Shown here: positions 26,812-38,695 of the stretch, piece after piece
Layout of the letters: every line of letters begins with the position of its first letter
Position numbering within the stretch: position 1 is the first letter of the stretch
DNA from: Grifola frondosa
Lineage: Eukaryota > Basidiomycota > Agaricomycetes > Polyporales > Grifolaceae
Assembly: GCA_001683735.1 (NCBI GenBank)
Contig: LUGG01000014.1
Location: 806,001 to 870,000 of the forward strand
DNA: 64,000 nucleotides
Reading direction: 5' to 3'
The notes under the pieces: model-generated
The model's database searches: none
What the model was told of the DNA's origin: nothing
Seen by the model: only the letters and a program-made list of their open reading frames with translations
Position numbers and translations under genes: made by a program

Positions 26812-28184
26812 ATGAGTGCCTTTAGCAGGCTGAAAGCCTACATTACTGGCGAGGACGCGAACAAGACCGCTGCCGACCTCCAAGCCGCGTCGATACCTGT
26901 CTCCGAAGCGGAATGTCGGGGATGTGCCAATCCCTGCGATGAAGGTATGTCGCCTGACAGAGTATGTACAGTGTGCATGGGCTCATTCAGCGTGCTAGGA
27001 CACGAGGAATATCCGGCGAAGTTCGATGTTGACCTCGAGTCAGAGCTGCTTGGCTCCGTGAAGCCTTATTCTCGTCAGGTACGCAACCCGAACATCCTAT
27101 TTATTCTCATTTCCTGACGTTTCGTGTGTCGCAGGTCGTCATATCCACCGGAAAGTCAGATTGGCCAAAAGAGGTCACAGAAGCTGAAGGCACCCTCGCC
27201 GCCTTCCTCAGCTCCCTCTCCGGCGGACCCAAACCCGCGTCCGACGGCTCCGCTTCCCCTCCGGAGGTACCCGCCAAGGTACCCGTCGCGGTCGCGGGCG
27301 TTTTCGACTCGGCGGACCTCGCCAAGATCAGCAAGGTCACTTTCCTGAACGGGAGCCACCGCACGGTCTGCGAGGACGAGCAGAAGGAGACCGTGCTCGT
27401 GTTCCCCGACTACAAAGTCGTCACCGGGGTCGATAGATCCCCCGACGGCGCGGAGAAGCTCTGGCGGAGCACCGTCAGCCCTGACCTTCATGTTCGGACG
27501 CCCCCAGCGGGAGGAAGCGAGCTGAAAACGTGGATATTACCCTATTCCTGCGTAATCATGTTATGTGAGTATGGTACGGTACCGGAAGTATGTGGACGAT
27601 CCCCTGAGCGCCGATCATCACAGGCTCCCATAAGCGGAGAGATAATCGCTGTGCCATAGCTGCACCGAAACTAGAGAGCAGTACGTCCGCGAGATATCAG
27701 ATGCGACGTGATTTGACTAAATAGTCATCCCCGCAGCTTTTATGCAAGTTCTAGAACGAGAGGGATGGGAGGTGCATACCCAAGTCGAAGACTCCTCCTT
27801 ATCAGGCCCGCCCCTCGAAGAGTTGACGGGCACGGAGGAAGAGAAGCAGGCCGAGGTGCTGCGGCAGCTCAAGAACGTCGACGCGGAGCACAGCGACGCC
27901 AAGCGCGTTCTCATCCTGCGCAACTCGCACGTCGGCGGACATAAGTTCGCCGGCAACGTTATCGTGGGCGCCCCTTCCGACTTCTGCTTTGCAATAAACT
28001 CATGGAGTGCTTTTCACAGATTAACACTCCGCGGGGAGTGTCCGTGTGGTATGGGCGGGTGACCCCTCACGAAGTGGAGGCGATTGTGAAGGAGACGATC
28101 GTCGGAGGCAAGATCCTGCCTCCCCTCCTCCGCGGAGGCCTCAACCTCTCGTGTCCCGGCCATGCAAGTCTTAACGACTGGTAA
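26812..28184 (+). CDS. Sucraseferredoxin-like (Apd1-type) [2Fe-2S] protein
   Basis: Member of the sucrase/ferredoxin-like family related to yeast Apd1 and Aim32, which carry a thioredoxin-like [2Fe-2S] domain with mixed Cys/His ligands. Visible signatures are the N-terminal CRGCANPCDEG, then HEEYPAKFDVD, the core CSHKRRDNRCAIAAPKLE (formed across an intron ending at 27629) and the C-terminal HVGGHKFAGNVI, whose HxxxH is the expected His pair. A further conserved block, TPRGVSVWYGRVTPHEVEAI, follows the last intron. Introns lie at 26946-26997, 27080-27135, 27564-27630, 27683-27736 and 27973-28019. All splice junctions keep frame and no error is needed. The family is linked to redox or drug tolerance; the substrate here is unknown. 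Confidence 0.85.
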
Positions 28185-28659
28185 ATAAACTAAATGTATC
28201 CCTTATTTCTTGAATAGTAGACGGCACCGTCGAGGAGAGAAATAGAAACTAGCTCGGTTATTATCACTACAAGGTTGCTGTATTATTACATGGGCCCTAG
28301 ACACATACATATCGATGTATACGGCCGCAGGCACATACACTACGTTGTTGATTGAGACCCAGCGCACGATCGAGTCTACATAGCGAAGCGAGTGATAAAA
28401 AGTCATTGGCGGAGACAGGCAAGATGATGAGTATAGACGGTCCATGATGTAATATCGTGGTCTTGTAAAAGCCGACTTGAGATGGGATCCAAGATGGAGG
28501 GAGCAATCGCTGCTTGAGAACACAATGAGGGTGGTAGTGCGGAGACCAGGGCAATGGGGATGCGAGGGATAAATACGATGCGAAGCATGCAGGGAAGACG
28601 AAACGAGACGGACGGCCAAGCGCGCCACTGCGCCTGTCACGTCCAGACCAGCCTCCGCC
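28185..28659. other. Convergent 3' intergenic region
   Basis: 475 bp between the convergent sucraseferredoxin-like and SCH9-like genes. AT-rich near 28190-28280 and otherwise unremarkable; it serves as the 3' regions of both genes. Confidence 0.5.
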
Positions 28660-31267
28660 TCACATAGTCATCTCGTCGTCGAACCCGTCCTCGCCGCGTC
28701 TTCGGCGTGCCCGCGCATACCGCCCCGCCGGCGAGTCGTCGACGACCTCGTCCTCCGTCGTCGGCTCCTGCAGCTCCTCATCCTGGACCGCCTCCTCCGC
28801 CTCGCGCTCCACAAGCACGCCCGCGGCGGGCGGCACGACCGACTCGCCGTGGTACGTGAACCCGCGGAAGTTCTCCTGCACGCTGCTCGTGAGCGGACTC
28901 CCCGCCGCCGCGCGCCCCTTCTTCTTCTTCCCCGCGATCTCGATGCCCTGCGCGGGCGCGGGCCCCGGGCGGTCGGAGCCGAGGGGCCCGTTCGGCGTGT
29001 GCAGCGTGCCGCTGTTCACGCTCTGCGAGAGCGCGACCCAGTCCTCAGACGGGTCCTCCTCGTCGAGGTCCGTGATCTCGCCGAGCCCCGCGTCGCGCAC
29101 GTCCGCAGACGTGAACTCGGGGTCGAAGTTCGCGACGGACTCGTCCGACTCGACGACGGGCTTGAACGGCGGCGTCACCTGCTTCTGCGAGAGCGCCGTC
29201 CAGTCGATCGACTTGAAGAACGGGTGCTCCTTCAGCTCCGCCGCGTCGCGCTGTGCGCCCAGGCGGTGCTTCGGGTTGCGGTTGAGCAGCTAAGGGATGA
29301 CTGTCAGGAACAGAGAGGCTGAGTAGGGAGTTTCGCAGAGGCGACGCACCCCTTTGACGAACTGCTTCCCATCTTCGTTGATCACACCCTTCGGGAACCT
29401 GATCTTGCCGAAACAGATATTTTTGTACATCTGTTGCGTGTCCTCTGCATAGAACGGGCTCCATCCGCAGCACATTTCGAATAGCAGCACGCCGAGGCTC
29501 CAGAAATCGACAAGCTTGGAGTATCCGTGTTCATCTAGGAGCACCTCGGGCGCAAGATACTCCGTGGTGCCGCAGAAGGTGTTCGTCAGCTCGTCCGAGC
29601 GCAAGTCCGGTTTTGATAGACCGAAGTCACAGAGGGCAACGTGGCCAGTGGCGTCGAGCAGGATGTTTTCTGGTTTGAGGTCACTAAATACACGGGCCAT
29701 GAAAAAACCAAAAGCAAAAAGCAAATCGACTGCACCCACCGATACACAATATCATATTTATGCAGATGCTCGAGCGCGAGAATCAGCTCCGCGATATAAA
29801 ACCGCGCCCGCTCCTCGCTGAACCGCGTCTCGCGCTGGAGGTGCCAGAACAGCTCACCGCCGCTTTTGAAGTCCGTGACGAGATACAGGTCTGTGTCCGT
29901 CTGGAAGCTGAACTTCAGGCCGACGAGGAAAGGGCACTCGAGCGAGCGCTGCAGGATTTTGCGCTCGCCGATCGTATGCGCGACTTCCTTCTTCGCGACG
30001 ATCTCGCGCTTCGAGAGCACCTTCATCGCATAGATACGCTTCGTGTCGCGCTTGCGCACCTGGAACACGCGCCCGAACGTCCCGCGGCCGATCAGCTTCA
30101 AGAACTCAAAATCTCGCGGGGTCAGCGCGCGCTTGGTCTATCCCATGAGATCGTGTGTCAGATGCGGTCGCAGGGTCGGCGGGCGTGCGAAGTTTGGGTA
30201 GGTGCGGGGTAGATGTGGGGCAGGCGTGCCGTACGAATGGAAGGGGTAAATCCAAGAGTGGAAAATGCAGGCATCACGGTCAGCGGATGGGAACGCAGCA
30301 AACGCACGGAGGATCACATGCGTACCTTGTTGGCCTCAAATGTGATCTGCACTCTCATCTCACCGCTTACCGGCTCGCTCTCGAACGGCAACAGTCTGTG
30401 TGCGAGGAAGCGTGGGCAACATCGTGTGCGCATCGTTAAGCGGACAGGTGTCGTTTAGGCACGTTGAGTGATGGTGGGGGAAGCGGTGGGGAAATTTGGC
30501 AGTCAGTAGAGAGCCCGAATGATGCGGCATCCGGCGCAGAGTGCGGAAGGGGGATACTCACTTGTACCATTGGTCTACTGTGTGCTCGTGGACGAGCACC
30601 GGCTTGATCTGCACCGTACCGAGGAATCCATGGTCGGGCAAAGAGCGATCGTATATGCTGAACGTAATGGCAGACTCCTCCGACGTCACGTCGCTAACAG
30701 GGATGAGGGCACAACGACATTTTAGAGTACAAAAACTCACAAAGACACCTCATGTTTCCACACCGGATTGTGGGCTGATATGCGGGAGCCAAACATACCA
30801 TTCACGAGAGCGCCAACATGCGGCCTGCCCGAGCTGACAGAGGATGACGGGGTGGCATGTCCGCTGCTTTTGCCAACCATGCTGCCCGCCCTAGATGTCC
30901 TGCTGCTGAGGGCTCCAAGGGCGGAGAGGGCAGTAGACGATGGATTACGGGAGATGGCGACGCCCTTGACCTCCTTGTCGGTCTCGTCGGTAGGGTCGCG
31001 GCTGACAAACTCGTTCTGCTCGAACTGGACGACGACGTAGGGACGGGAGGCGGAGGAGTGCACGTTGAGGCCACGGGCTTGGATGAGCTTGACATGGATC
31101 TGACCCTTGGATGGGCCAGATGTGCTGATCGATGTGCTCGACAAGGCAGCTGATGTGCCGCGGTCATCTGTATGGGAGGGTGAAGAGACGGAGCCGGATG
31201 GCGAAGCAGAGCTGGATGAGGGGAATTTGGGACCGGAAGGGCGCTTTGGGGGAGGAGGCTGCTGCAT
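28660..31267 (-). CDS. SCH9: SCH9-like C2-domain AGC protein kinase
   Basis: Sch9 is the fungal S6-kinase equivalent, phosphorylated by TORC1. Reading from 31267 downward, a Ser/Pro-rich N-terminus leads into a C2 domain (about 31120-30560: GQIHVKLIQARGLNV, NPVWKHEVSL, FSIYDRSLPDHGFLG). The linker FESEPVSGEMRVQITFEANK follows. The kinase begins near 30110 with G-loop GRGTFGRVF, YAMKVLSKRE, an intron-split YRDLKPENILLD, LCDFGLSK and the activation loop TNTFCGTTEYLAPE, whose Thr is the PDK1 site. LLNRNPKHRLG completes it. The AGC tail has the hydrophobic motif FRGFTYHGE (about 28850), whose Thr would be the TORC1-type site. The tail then carries an extra acidic and Arg-rich end. Six introns are apparent. 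No frame correction is needed. Confidence 0.9.
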
Positions 31268-32011
31268 GTTGAAAACTGGGGCATGAAGAGAAAGGCAAGT
31301 TGTGGGAGGAGCCGCAGGTAAATTGCTAGCCGGGGGCGTCAGCGGGGCAGAGGCTAGATGGTGAGGGCAAGCTCAGGACCATTAATGGCCGGAGCGGGTT
31401 GGGGGGCGGAGATTGAAGGGGAGAGTTGGTGCTGAGGCGTACTAAGCAGCTGGTGGTGATAGGATGGTACGGCCGTTGTCGCGGTGGATGTTGCGGACGA
31501 CGACGGCGAAGGTGATGGGTGGTAGAGAGGATTTAGCGATGAGTGTGTGGTTGAGAAGAATTTGGGGTGTTTGTCATCAGCGTGGGGAGGTCAAAGGGAT
31601 TCTGGCGTTCCTGTCCATTCGGACCCGCTTTGGGAGTGAGATCGGCGGGAGTGGATGGCCAGAACTTGAGCATCTTTGCGGGGTACGACGCCGTGGAAGA
31701 CAGCGAGCAGCGTGGACGGCGACGGGGAGGATGGTGGTGGAAGGAAAGATAAAAGCAGAGGTGAAGAGATAGCGGATGTTTTGTTGCGAGTGTGTATTAT
31801 GGTGTTCTCTTCTGCAGTCGCCCCACTCCACTTTTGATCTCGACACCATTGGCTGACAACGTGCTCACCCCGTTTCTCTTGCCTTCGACGTCGTCGACTC
31901 GCTTAATTCACTCGACTTACTCGACTCACTTTTGTCTTTTCTTCGCATTGTCTTTCTTCGGATGTTTTTTGTGTGTAGCATGGATGTAAGCTACGGGGCG
32001 CACGGAATGGC
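31268..32011. promoter_or_regulatory. SCH9-like 5' region / membrane-protein 3' region
   Basis: Purine-rich on the plus strand, so the transcribed SCH9 leader (minus strand) is a long CT-rich stretch typical of fungal 5' UTRs. Open frames here are compositional shadows. A CT-rich leader and regularly spaced TCGACTC units (about 31888-31930) are the only visible structure. Confidence 0.4.
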
Positions 32012-32633
32012 CTAGGCTTTATTGGGGTCTCCGACATGGGCCTGCCCCTCTGCGGGAGCATCTTCAATTTGATTCAGCCGCGCTCTCGCCTGCTCGCTCA
32101 AATGCTCTCTGCTCCACCGCAGCCCGCGGAGTACCGAACCGATCAGCACACCCAGAACCATCGTCCGCCCGCTCGCCTTCCATGGTAGTCCGTCTGTCCC
32201 GCTCCACTCTGTCAACGCACAATCACAGACAGCCACAACATCCACTTACACACCGCCGCAAACAGCCCTCCCGTCCCCAGCCCCGCCGCAACCTCCTTCA
32301 CATCCCCCACTCCCAGCCTCTCGCACCCCTCCTCGATCCCTACCCACCCAGTCGCCGTCACCCCCAGCTTCGACGCATCCGCTACCCCCTCCTTCAACCC
32401 ACCCAGCAGCATCCGGTAGTTCTTCGTCTTGTTGTACAGGTACCACCCGCGCACCGTCGTGGGCGGCCGGTGCACATTCTCTGCCAGGAATCGCAGCGAT
32501 GCCGAGCGTGAGCCCCGAAACAGCCCGATAGTTGCCCCGACGATAATCGCCGCCCCCGGGAGCATATAGTACCGCTCGGGGATGCTCACGCGAATGGTGG
32601 GCGGAGGGGTCCATGGCTGTTTTCATCCGACAT
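32012..32633 (-). CDS. Tim17/22/23-like small membrane protein
   Basis: About 190 residues with three or four hydrophobic, glycine-rich segments: YYMLPGAAIIVGATIGLFRG, then GVADASKLGVTATGWVGIEE, VKEVAAGLGTGGLFAAV and RTMVLGVLIGSVLRGL. Small-residue GxxxG spacing and the pattern of a charged loop followed by AGLGTGG recall the Tim17/Tim22/Tim23/Pmp24 superfamily of mitochondrial or peroxisomal membrane proteins; I cannot say which member. One intron lies at about 32205-32256. The C-terminus is charged. The start ATG at 32631-32633 is in frame only if one base is missing from the C run at 32604-32611 (minus-strand C, plus-strand G). Without it, an upstream-truncated frame begins with GTG. Confidence 0.55.
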
Positions 32634-34338
32634 AGTTTCCGTGAGTACTTTGCAATCTTCGAAGCCTGTTTGGTTTCTCTCGCGTGACGTCATCTCACCC
32701 CCAATTGGTAAAACTTATTTCCATGTGGCTGTCAGCCGTGTTGAGTTGGTGAAAACATTAGATGGGAACATGTAATTCTATCGATGTGTCAAATATATAC
32801 AGTGAAACTATAAAATATTTGCATGTCAGCATAACCATCTTGACATCCAGAACTCTCAAATTCGCCGCCTTAGCGAGCTTGCATCGTCGTAGACGAGCAG
32901 TTACACTGCTAGCATGTCGGCCGGGCCAAGTGCTGAGGATGAGCACGCACTTGTTGATGAGGAGGATCCGCCGCGTGAGTGAACAACTTCCCCTTGAGCC
33001 TTCTGAGACTTTGCGCCAACTTTGCGCCATGACAGAACGCAATCGGCTTGCAATTCGAGAAAGGACATGATCTTGCGGTACCCTAAAAACGAACTACGTG
33101 CCTGCACCGAACTTGGCTCCGGCAATTTGTATGTGAGCAATCTAGTTCTTGGCCCCTAAAACGGCCTCCGAGCATTAAAACATAACGCGGAAGATCGAGC
33201 GAGGCAAGGTTCAAAACACTATCACGCGGGGAGGCAAGTGAGCGGCTCTGTAATTCCGATAAGAGGTCAGGCGAGGTTCAGACAGATATATGTGGGCGCA
33301 GATCACTTACATACACATATCATGAGGAAGCATCCTGCCCGAGGCTGAATTCTATCACGTAGCGATTAGCGCTGAGCGTTCCGTGGACAACACTCGGAGG
33401 ATATGCCGACATCGGTCTCGAGGACATCATACCCATCTGAGTCTTGCAGGCAAGCAAGTTTTCTGGACCGGCTTGACGTGGACTTGCACGTAGGAAAAAC
33501 CCTTGCATGATCTAGATCTCGGGAGCTTTTTGGAGTCCACTGTTCGCGGCTAGAAATGGTCGGTGCAATATGATAAGATCCTGCTAGTCTCAAAGTTGTA
33601 GGCCCAAAGGAACAACCGACGCAGGGAGCTCGCGCCGGAGTTGACCGAGAAGAATTGCGGAAGATGCGAGACGGCCGCCAGGATAAGGCACCGTGCCGAC
33701 TGAACCAACGACGACCTCAAATATTGCCGAGCTTGATTGAGCAAGTCCACCATCGACATCTGCTCATGAAGAGAGGTAACAGCTCAGAGATGCGCCCGAA
33801 TGAGTTGCCACATCGCCAGAAGTCCATCGGAGCCATCAGCCACCAGAGGCGCGAGAGAAGAACACAGCGCGAGGTCGTACACCACAGGCGCAGCTCCCAA
33901 TCATCCACGAGCGACGACGAACGATCTAGGGAGCTCGTCGGCGCACGAGAGGGAGCCACAGGGAGGGAGGGATGAACGATGGTCCCTTTGTACCAAGTTT
34001 GTCTGTGTATTCTTGTGCTTGGGTGCTGCAAATTTGTTTTCTCTGGTTTTCTGCAATTTGGACGTTGTGTGAGGCTGTTTGAAACGGAGGCTGCAGATAC
34101 ACAAACACCTACCGCCCGCCGCCCCCCTCGCTCCTCGCGTCCCCGCCGCCGTCGCTGAATCCACCATGCTCGACGTCCATGCAGCCTGGGCAGCTGGCCC
34201 GTGCGGCCTGCGAATCAGTTCACACGGATGACATAAGCCTGTTCGTTGTTCTGTCTCCGTCACTTTCTCCGCCGCAACTTGCCCCCCCGCGCACGAGAAC
34301 TAGCCCCTCCTCTTTTCATAGACAGTGCGTCTCTGACC
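32634..34338. other. Long upstream region of the forkhead gene
   Basis: 1.7 kb with no supported coding sequence. The last 250 bp are CT-rich (CCGCCCGCCGCCCCCCTCGC near 34110) and look like the forkhead leader. Length suggests a complex regulated promoter or an unrecognised non-coding transcript; nothing in the sequence decides this. Confidence 0.4.
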
Positions 34339-35539
34339 ATGGCGCAGCAGCCCCAGAACGTGATGCCACAAGACATGTTGCAGCACGCAACGCAGATGCA
34401 CCATCCTGTCAACTCGTACTACCCCGAGAACAACGACCTCACTGGGGGTCTTCCCATCAACCTAGACTCATTGCGCGATGGCCCTCCGGGCAGCAAGCCT
34501 TTCTATCCGTACTCGACGCTCATACGGTACGTGTTGTGGTAGTCGCTGTGAGCGCATCTAATCGGTGTGGCGTTTGTCTCGCAGCTATGCCATCAAGGGC
34601 GCGCCGAACCAGAAACTCCTTCTTGAAGATATATACTATGCTATCGAATCGAGAGTGCGTTTGATTGTTATGCATTTTTCCATACGTTGTACTCATTTTC
34701 GCCGTAGTTTCCTTACTTCAGAAGCGCACCTCCCGGCTGGAAGGTGAGACAGGCAGTCATTACTGTTACGTGACGCTTCCGTCGCACAAGCGCGACCCGC
34801 AACGCTGGTTCTTGCCGACAGGAGTCTTCAGCATTTACTGACGTACTTTTTTGCCAGAATTCTGTGCGCCATAACCTTTCGCTCAACCCATGCTTCGAGA
34901 AAGTGCCGCGTCCCCTAACCGATCGTGGGAAAGGCTCTTACTGGACTGTGAACGACAACGTTGACCCTCGCACGGGCGTGCATCGCGTGCGCAAGAAGAA
35001 GCCCAAGGGCGGAGCGGGGAAGCAGCCCGTCGCGATTGAGGAGGACATTGACTACCACCCCGATGCTGGCCAGCAGCCCACCTTCGACCCTAACGTTCCC
35101 TTCGTTCCGCAACCTCCAATGGGGCCCGCTGATGCAGGCCCGAGCAGGCAGGCGCCGTACCCGCCTCCGTACCCAACGTACGCTGTTCAGCCGCCTTTCA
35201 GGGACCTTTCGCTGACCTTGCTCCCCGACGGCAGATTCGACCCCGCGTTTGCGATGATGCCCCCCGCTCTTCCCGCCCGACGAACAGTTCGAGATCGATG
35301 AGCACGGGCAGGTGGATTGGCATGCGGCGTGGGTGAAGGAGCTCACGCAGCTGCAGCAGGCGACCGAGGCGCAGGAGAAGACGGGCGCGGACCAGGAGTG
35401 GTATAGGATGATGCTGGTCCGCCTGCGTAGCGGGATGATGGCTGCGCCCATGAACCCGGGCGACCCCACCTTGCACGTCCCCGGGGCCCCGCCGCACGCG
35501 CTTACGGGGCAGCCGAATCCGGGCGAGATGTCGGCGTAG
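34339..35539 (+). CDS. Forkhead (winged-helix) transcription factor
   Basis: A DNA-binding regulator. The forkhead domain (about 34488-35010) is complete across three introns: [39 protein letters not shown], then [20 protein letters not shown] (recognition helix 3, [10 protein letters not shown]) and [11 protein letters not shown] (wing). The Met at 34339 begins a Gln-rich N-terminus ([20 protein letters not shown]). After the domain come a basic [10 protein letters not shown] stretch (possible nuclear signal) and a long Pro-rich tail. Introns are at about 34527-34584, 34654-34708 and 34744-34858. The tail needs one frame correction near 35268-35274 to reach the TAG at 35539; uncorrected it stops at 35301. 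Fungal forkheads of this type regulate the cell cycle or development; no target can be inferred. Confidence 0.88.
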
Positions 35540-35877
35540 TAGGGATCGGTCGCGCAGGGATGTGGAACAGTCATTTTCTTGGTCTTTGATACTGGCACGG
35601 AGCTGGACTTGCCATCGGAGTTTTCTGGTTCCCCAGTGGGGCCTGTTTGTTGTGGATTTCTTTATTGTAGTGTGTTTCTGTATGCGTCGTGTCTGTCGGA
35701 TTATACTACGTAGGCGATGATAATTGATCTTGTGTTGTCGCTGGACAATCAGCTTTCGATTTTATCTGTGGATGAATTCCAGGTGTGGCGTGCACCTGAA
35801 GCGTGCGCATATATTTCGGCGCGTACCACCACTCGCTGCTTGACCTCTATACTACGTTCCACTTCAAACGCTCTCTA
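35540..35877. other. Intergenic region forkhead to MED18
   Basis: 338 bp, T-rich 3' region of the forkhead gene followed by the short MED18 promoter. No gene is seen. Confidence 0.5.
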
Positions 35878-36737
35878 ATGTCCTCGCACTACTATGAGGT
35901 CGCCTTGTTCGGGGAGTTCTTCTCTCAGGACCTCCCAGGTGGGACATCCCTTTGATAAACGCGTGACATAAAGCCTTACCCTCGGTTCTCTCTTCCAGCT
36001 ATAATCAATCGCATAACCCTCCACAGCGAGTCCGCGCATCAGATGCATTCGCGCGAGATTGTCTTCGAGCCGTTCGATGCTCAGCACCAGCGCGACACAG
36101 GCACCGAGCCTGTCCTGTTGCGTGCCCGGAAGGAGCTGTTGGAGCCCGATTCTAAGTGGTAAGCTGATGCATGTATACGCCCATCTCTGTGGCGTTGCGG
36201 GACGGATAATATTGACATATTCAAGGGTGCTGTACTCGTACCTGAAGCCGGAATCTGTGCGCATGCACCCCGAGGCGACCGTGCGGCCCTGGGCGACGTG
36301 CCAGGTGGATGGGAACGCGCTGAGCTTTGCGTCCGCGTTGGGATATGTGTGAGTCAGTCTCGTGCATATGCGCGGTCTCCCGATTCATGTGTTGATTTTC
36401 TGGAAATTCTGCTGCAGCCGTCGGTCGCAGATATTCAAGCGCGGGTATGTTTTCAGGAAGGGGACGCTCGTGATTCAGATGTTCCAGCAAGAACACGTAC
36501 GTCGCGCACGGCGTTTCATACTCGGGAATTTTCACTCAATGGCCTTGTCGTTAGGTCGATCCGAAGACCCAAAAGCCTATTCCTGCGCATGCAGACACCT
36601 TGTGGGAGGTCGAGGTGAAGACAGCGTCGCCTATACGAAACACACAGGAGACGCCGCTCAGCCAGTCCGTAGATGCTGTGCTGGAAGTGCAGCTGCTCAT
36701 GAAAGGATTGCTCGATCTCAGGAGACAAGACGTATGA
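35878..36737 (+). CDS. MED18: Mediator of RNA polymerase II subunit 18
   Basis: Med18 (Srb5) belongs to the Mediator head module and forms a movable jaw with Med20. The protein of about 200 residues begins MSSHYYEVALFGEF, the conserved strand found at the start of Med18 homologues. It continues with SREIVFEPFDAQHQ, then RPWATCQVDGNALSFASALG and the strand-rich KRGYVFRKGTLVIQMFQQEH, and ends LLMKGLLDLRRQDV with TGA at 36735-36737. Introns at about 35939-35998, 36159-36225, 36350-36418 and 36499-36555 all keep frame. The 3' end is only about 45 bp from the convergent BCD1 stop, so the transcripts very likely overlap. Confidence 0.85.
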
Positions 36738-36782
36738 TCACAGCAAACGACCGAAACAGAAAACAGAACCGTGGCGCAGATC

Positions 36783-38289
36783 CTAACTCTCTGCGCCAAC
36801 GTCTTCATCTTCGGACTCGCCCCAGTCTATCTGCTCTTCATCGGGATCGCCGTACCGCGCAAGTGCGCTATCAGCTCCGGGATCCCTCAATGCGCCTGCT
36901 TGGCGCAGCTTTTCGAGTAGCACTGCTAGGTCTTCGGGTTCTGCCTCGTATTCATCATCGGTCTCTCCTTCCGCATCTTCATCGCCGAGGCCATCATCGA
37001 ACTCGTCTGCATCACCGCCAGGGAGCTGCAGTCCGCCTTCCCGGGTGTCCTCGTCGTCGCTCCCTGCATAGCCACCCAGCAAATCGAGCACGTTGCGTTC
37101 TTCGACGTCTTCTCCCTCCTCTTCGCTGCCATACCCTCCTAGAAGTCCGCTGATTGCTTTTCGCCCCTCCCGTATGTTCAGTTTCCGCTTCTTCGGCCTG
37201 CGCTCATCATCCGACCTGTCACGTAGTACAGCACCCTGGTCATCCACTAGCGTTCCGTGGAATGCACCTTCCTCCCACACTTCTATGGTCGGATATTCTA
37301 CGAAGTGCTTGTGCTTAAGGACAGTTCCGAGTGGCTGCCCGGGATCCAGCCGGTAATATCCTTCGCATAGGATGTGGCCTGGTCGCGGCGCACTGGCACG
37401 TACATTGAGAGAAGCGAGCGGGTCGAGTGGAGTGCGCATGACACAAATGGGGGCAGTGAATGATTCTGGGACGTCTGTATCTGGGAATACGAGCGGATTC
37501 AGCCATGTGGGGGGCGCCTTCTCCTTCTTCGACTTGCTGCGCTCTGTGATCTGCGACTGCATGATTGATAGAAGGGAACTCTGCAGCGCGTTGCGGTGCG
37601 TGAGGAGTGTGAAAGATGGTTCTGGTGGCTGTGATGATGGCGCAAGAGGGTCTCGTGTAGGATGAAAATGAAACTCAATTGTAAGGAGCGCGGTCTTGTT
37701 TCTGCACAACACGCGCAATGGGCATTTCGAAGAGGTAAATACAGAGAGGAAACTAGTGCGTACTTAAAATCCCACGTAGACTGGTTGAGCGTGCGCCTCT
37801 CCATACCGTTGGGCAGCATGTCCATCTCAATGTCCCGGAAGTCGAGCTGCAGCTTAAGCACATCCCGCTTGGTGCTGGGACGCCCGCTCATCCCTCCTCT
37901 TCCTCTGCCTCTGCCTCTACCCCTGCCTCTTCCGCGCCTTCCATCCAGACTCGTGTTGGCCGAAAAGCCACCCTGTACGATCTGCCTACCAGCTTCCCCG
38001 ACTTGCCTGCCGATCTCCTCGAGAAAGACATAGTCGTCCATCAGTGCCATATACCCGTATTGGTTCATGGGCACGTAAGCGGCCTTGTTGCGGATGCCAG
38101 AACAGCCTGCGCCAAGAGATTTATGTGTGGTCGAACATCGGAGGGAACAAGTGCGGACGGAACAGCGGGGACAAGTGTAAATGGCGGCGTTGGTGGCACA
38201 GATGGCACAGATGGGTGACAGCGCGTTGGGACGCTGCTTGATGCCTCGGGTTGCGTCTCCGTTTCAGCTGATGGTACGGTGTCTGCCAT
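36783..38289 (-). CDS. BCD1: Box C/D snoRNP assembly factor BCD1 (zf-HIT)
   Basis: Bcd1 is needed for box C/D snoRNA accumulation. Read from 38289 downward, the Ser/Pro-containing N-terminus is followed by a HIT-type zinc finger (about 38210-38080) with paired cysteines: ICAIC, CPRC, CSLRC and a later His and Cys. Then comes the family block NQYGYMALMDDYVFLEE. A Gly/Arg run (RGRGRGRGRGRG, about 37890-37945) resembles an RNA-binding GAR motif. The conserved C-terminal domain follows an intron near 37665-37765. A long acidic tail (36790-37100) ends the protein. The zinc finger is in frame with the start only if one base is missing from the C run at 38213-38216 (plus-strand G). The position is convergent with MED18. 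Confidence 0.82.
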
Positions 38290-38695
38290 CGCGAAGAGTG
38301 CCAAATGTTGGAGCCTTACACGAAACTTGCACTTGTACGACGTGCGAAAAATACGAACCACGTGACTTAAATAGTACGCGCCGCGACGAGAACGCGCTAA
38401 GCGCCTGACTGTTGACATACACAACCAAAAGGAACTGTTCGGACTAACAGTCTCTAAATACTGTGAGCTTGCTGCACTGGCACGAACAACTCTATTGTAA
38501 CGATCTACCCGTGCACCACCGTTGTCATGCCCTTCTGGCAGGGCAACGTTGACGTTTACGAGTCAAGACCAGAAATTCGCACTTGGCAAGCAAAGCAAGG
38601 GTCATCAAACGATACATGTCAGTCTACGTTCGCCAGCTACAGCCTACAGTTCCGCAATTGTTCCGCCTACTTTCCGTACCTCTATTGGCAGTACA
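38290..38695. other. Intergenic region
   Basis: About 400 bp between the BCD1 start and a small uncertain ORF. An open frame from 38527 (60 codons) crosses it but has no recognisable feature. It presumably holds the BCD1 promoter. Confidence 0.4.

Noticed and set aside
28849..29322. Plus-strand Arg-rich frames opposite the SCH9-like tail
   Set aside because: Compositional shadows of the Glu/Asp-rich coding strand.
31464..31772. Plus-strand 102-codon frame upstream of SCH9
   Set aside because: Lies in the purine-rich complement of the SCH9 leader; no conserved feature.
33655..34072. Frames in the forkhead upstream region
   Set aside because: Arg/Ser-rich on both strands, mutually overlapping, no homology recognised.
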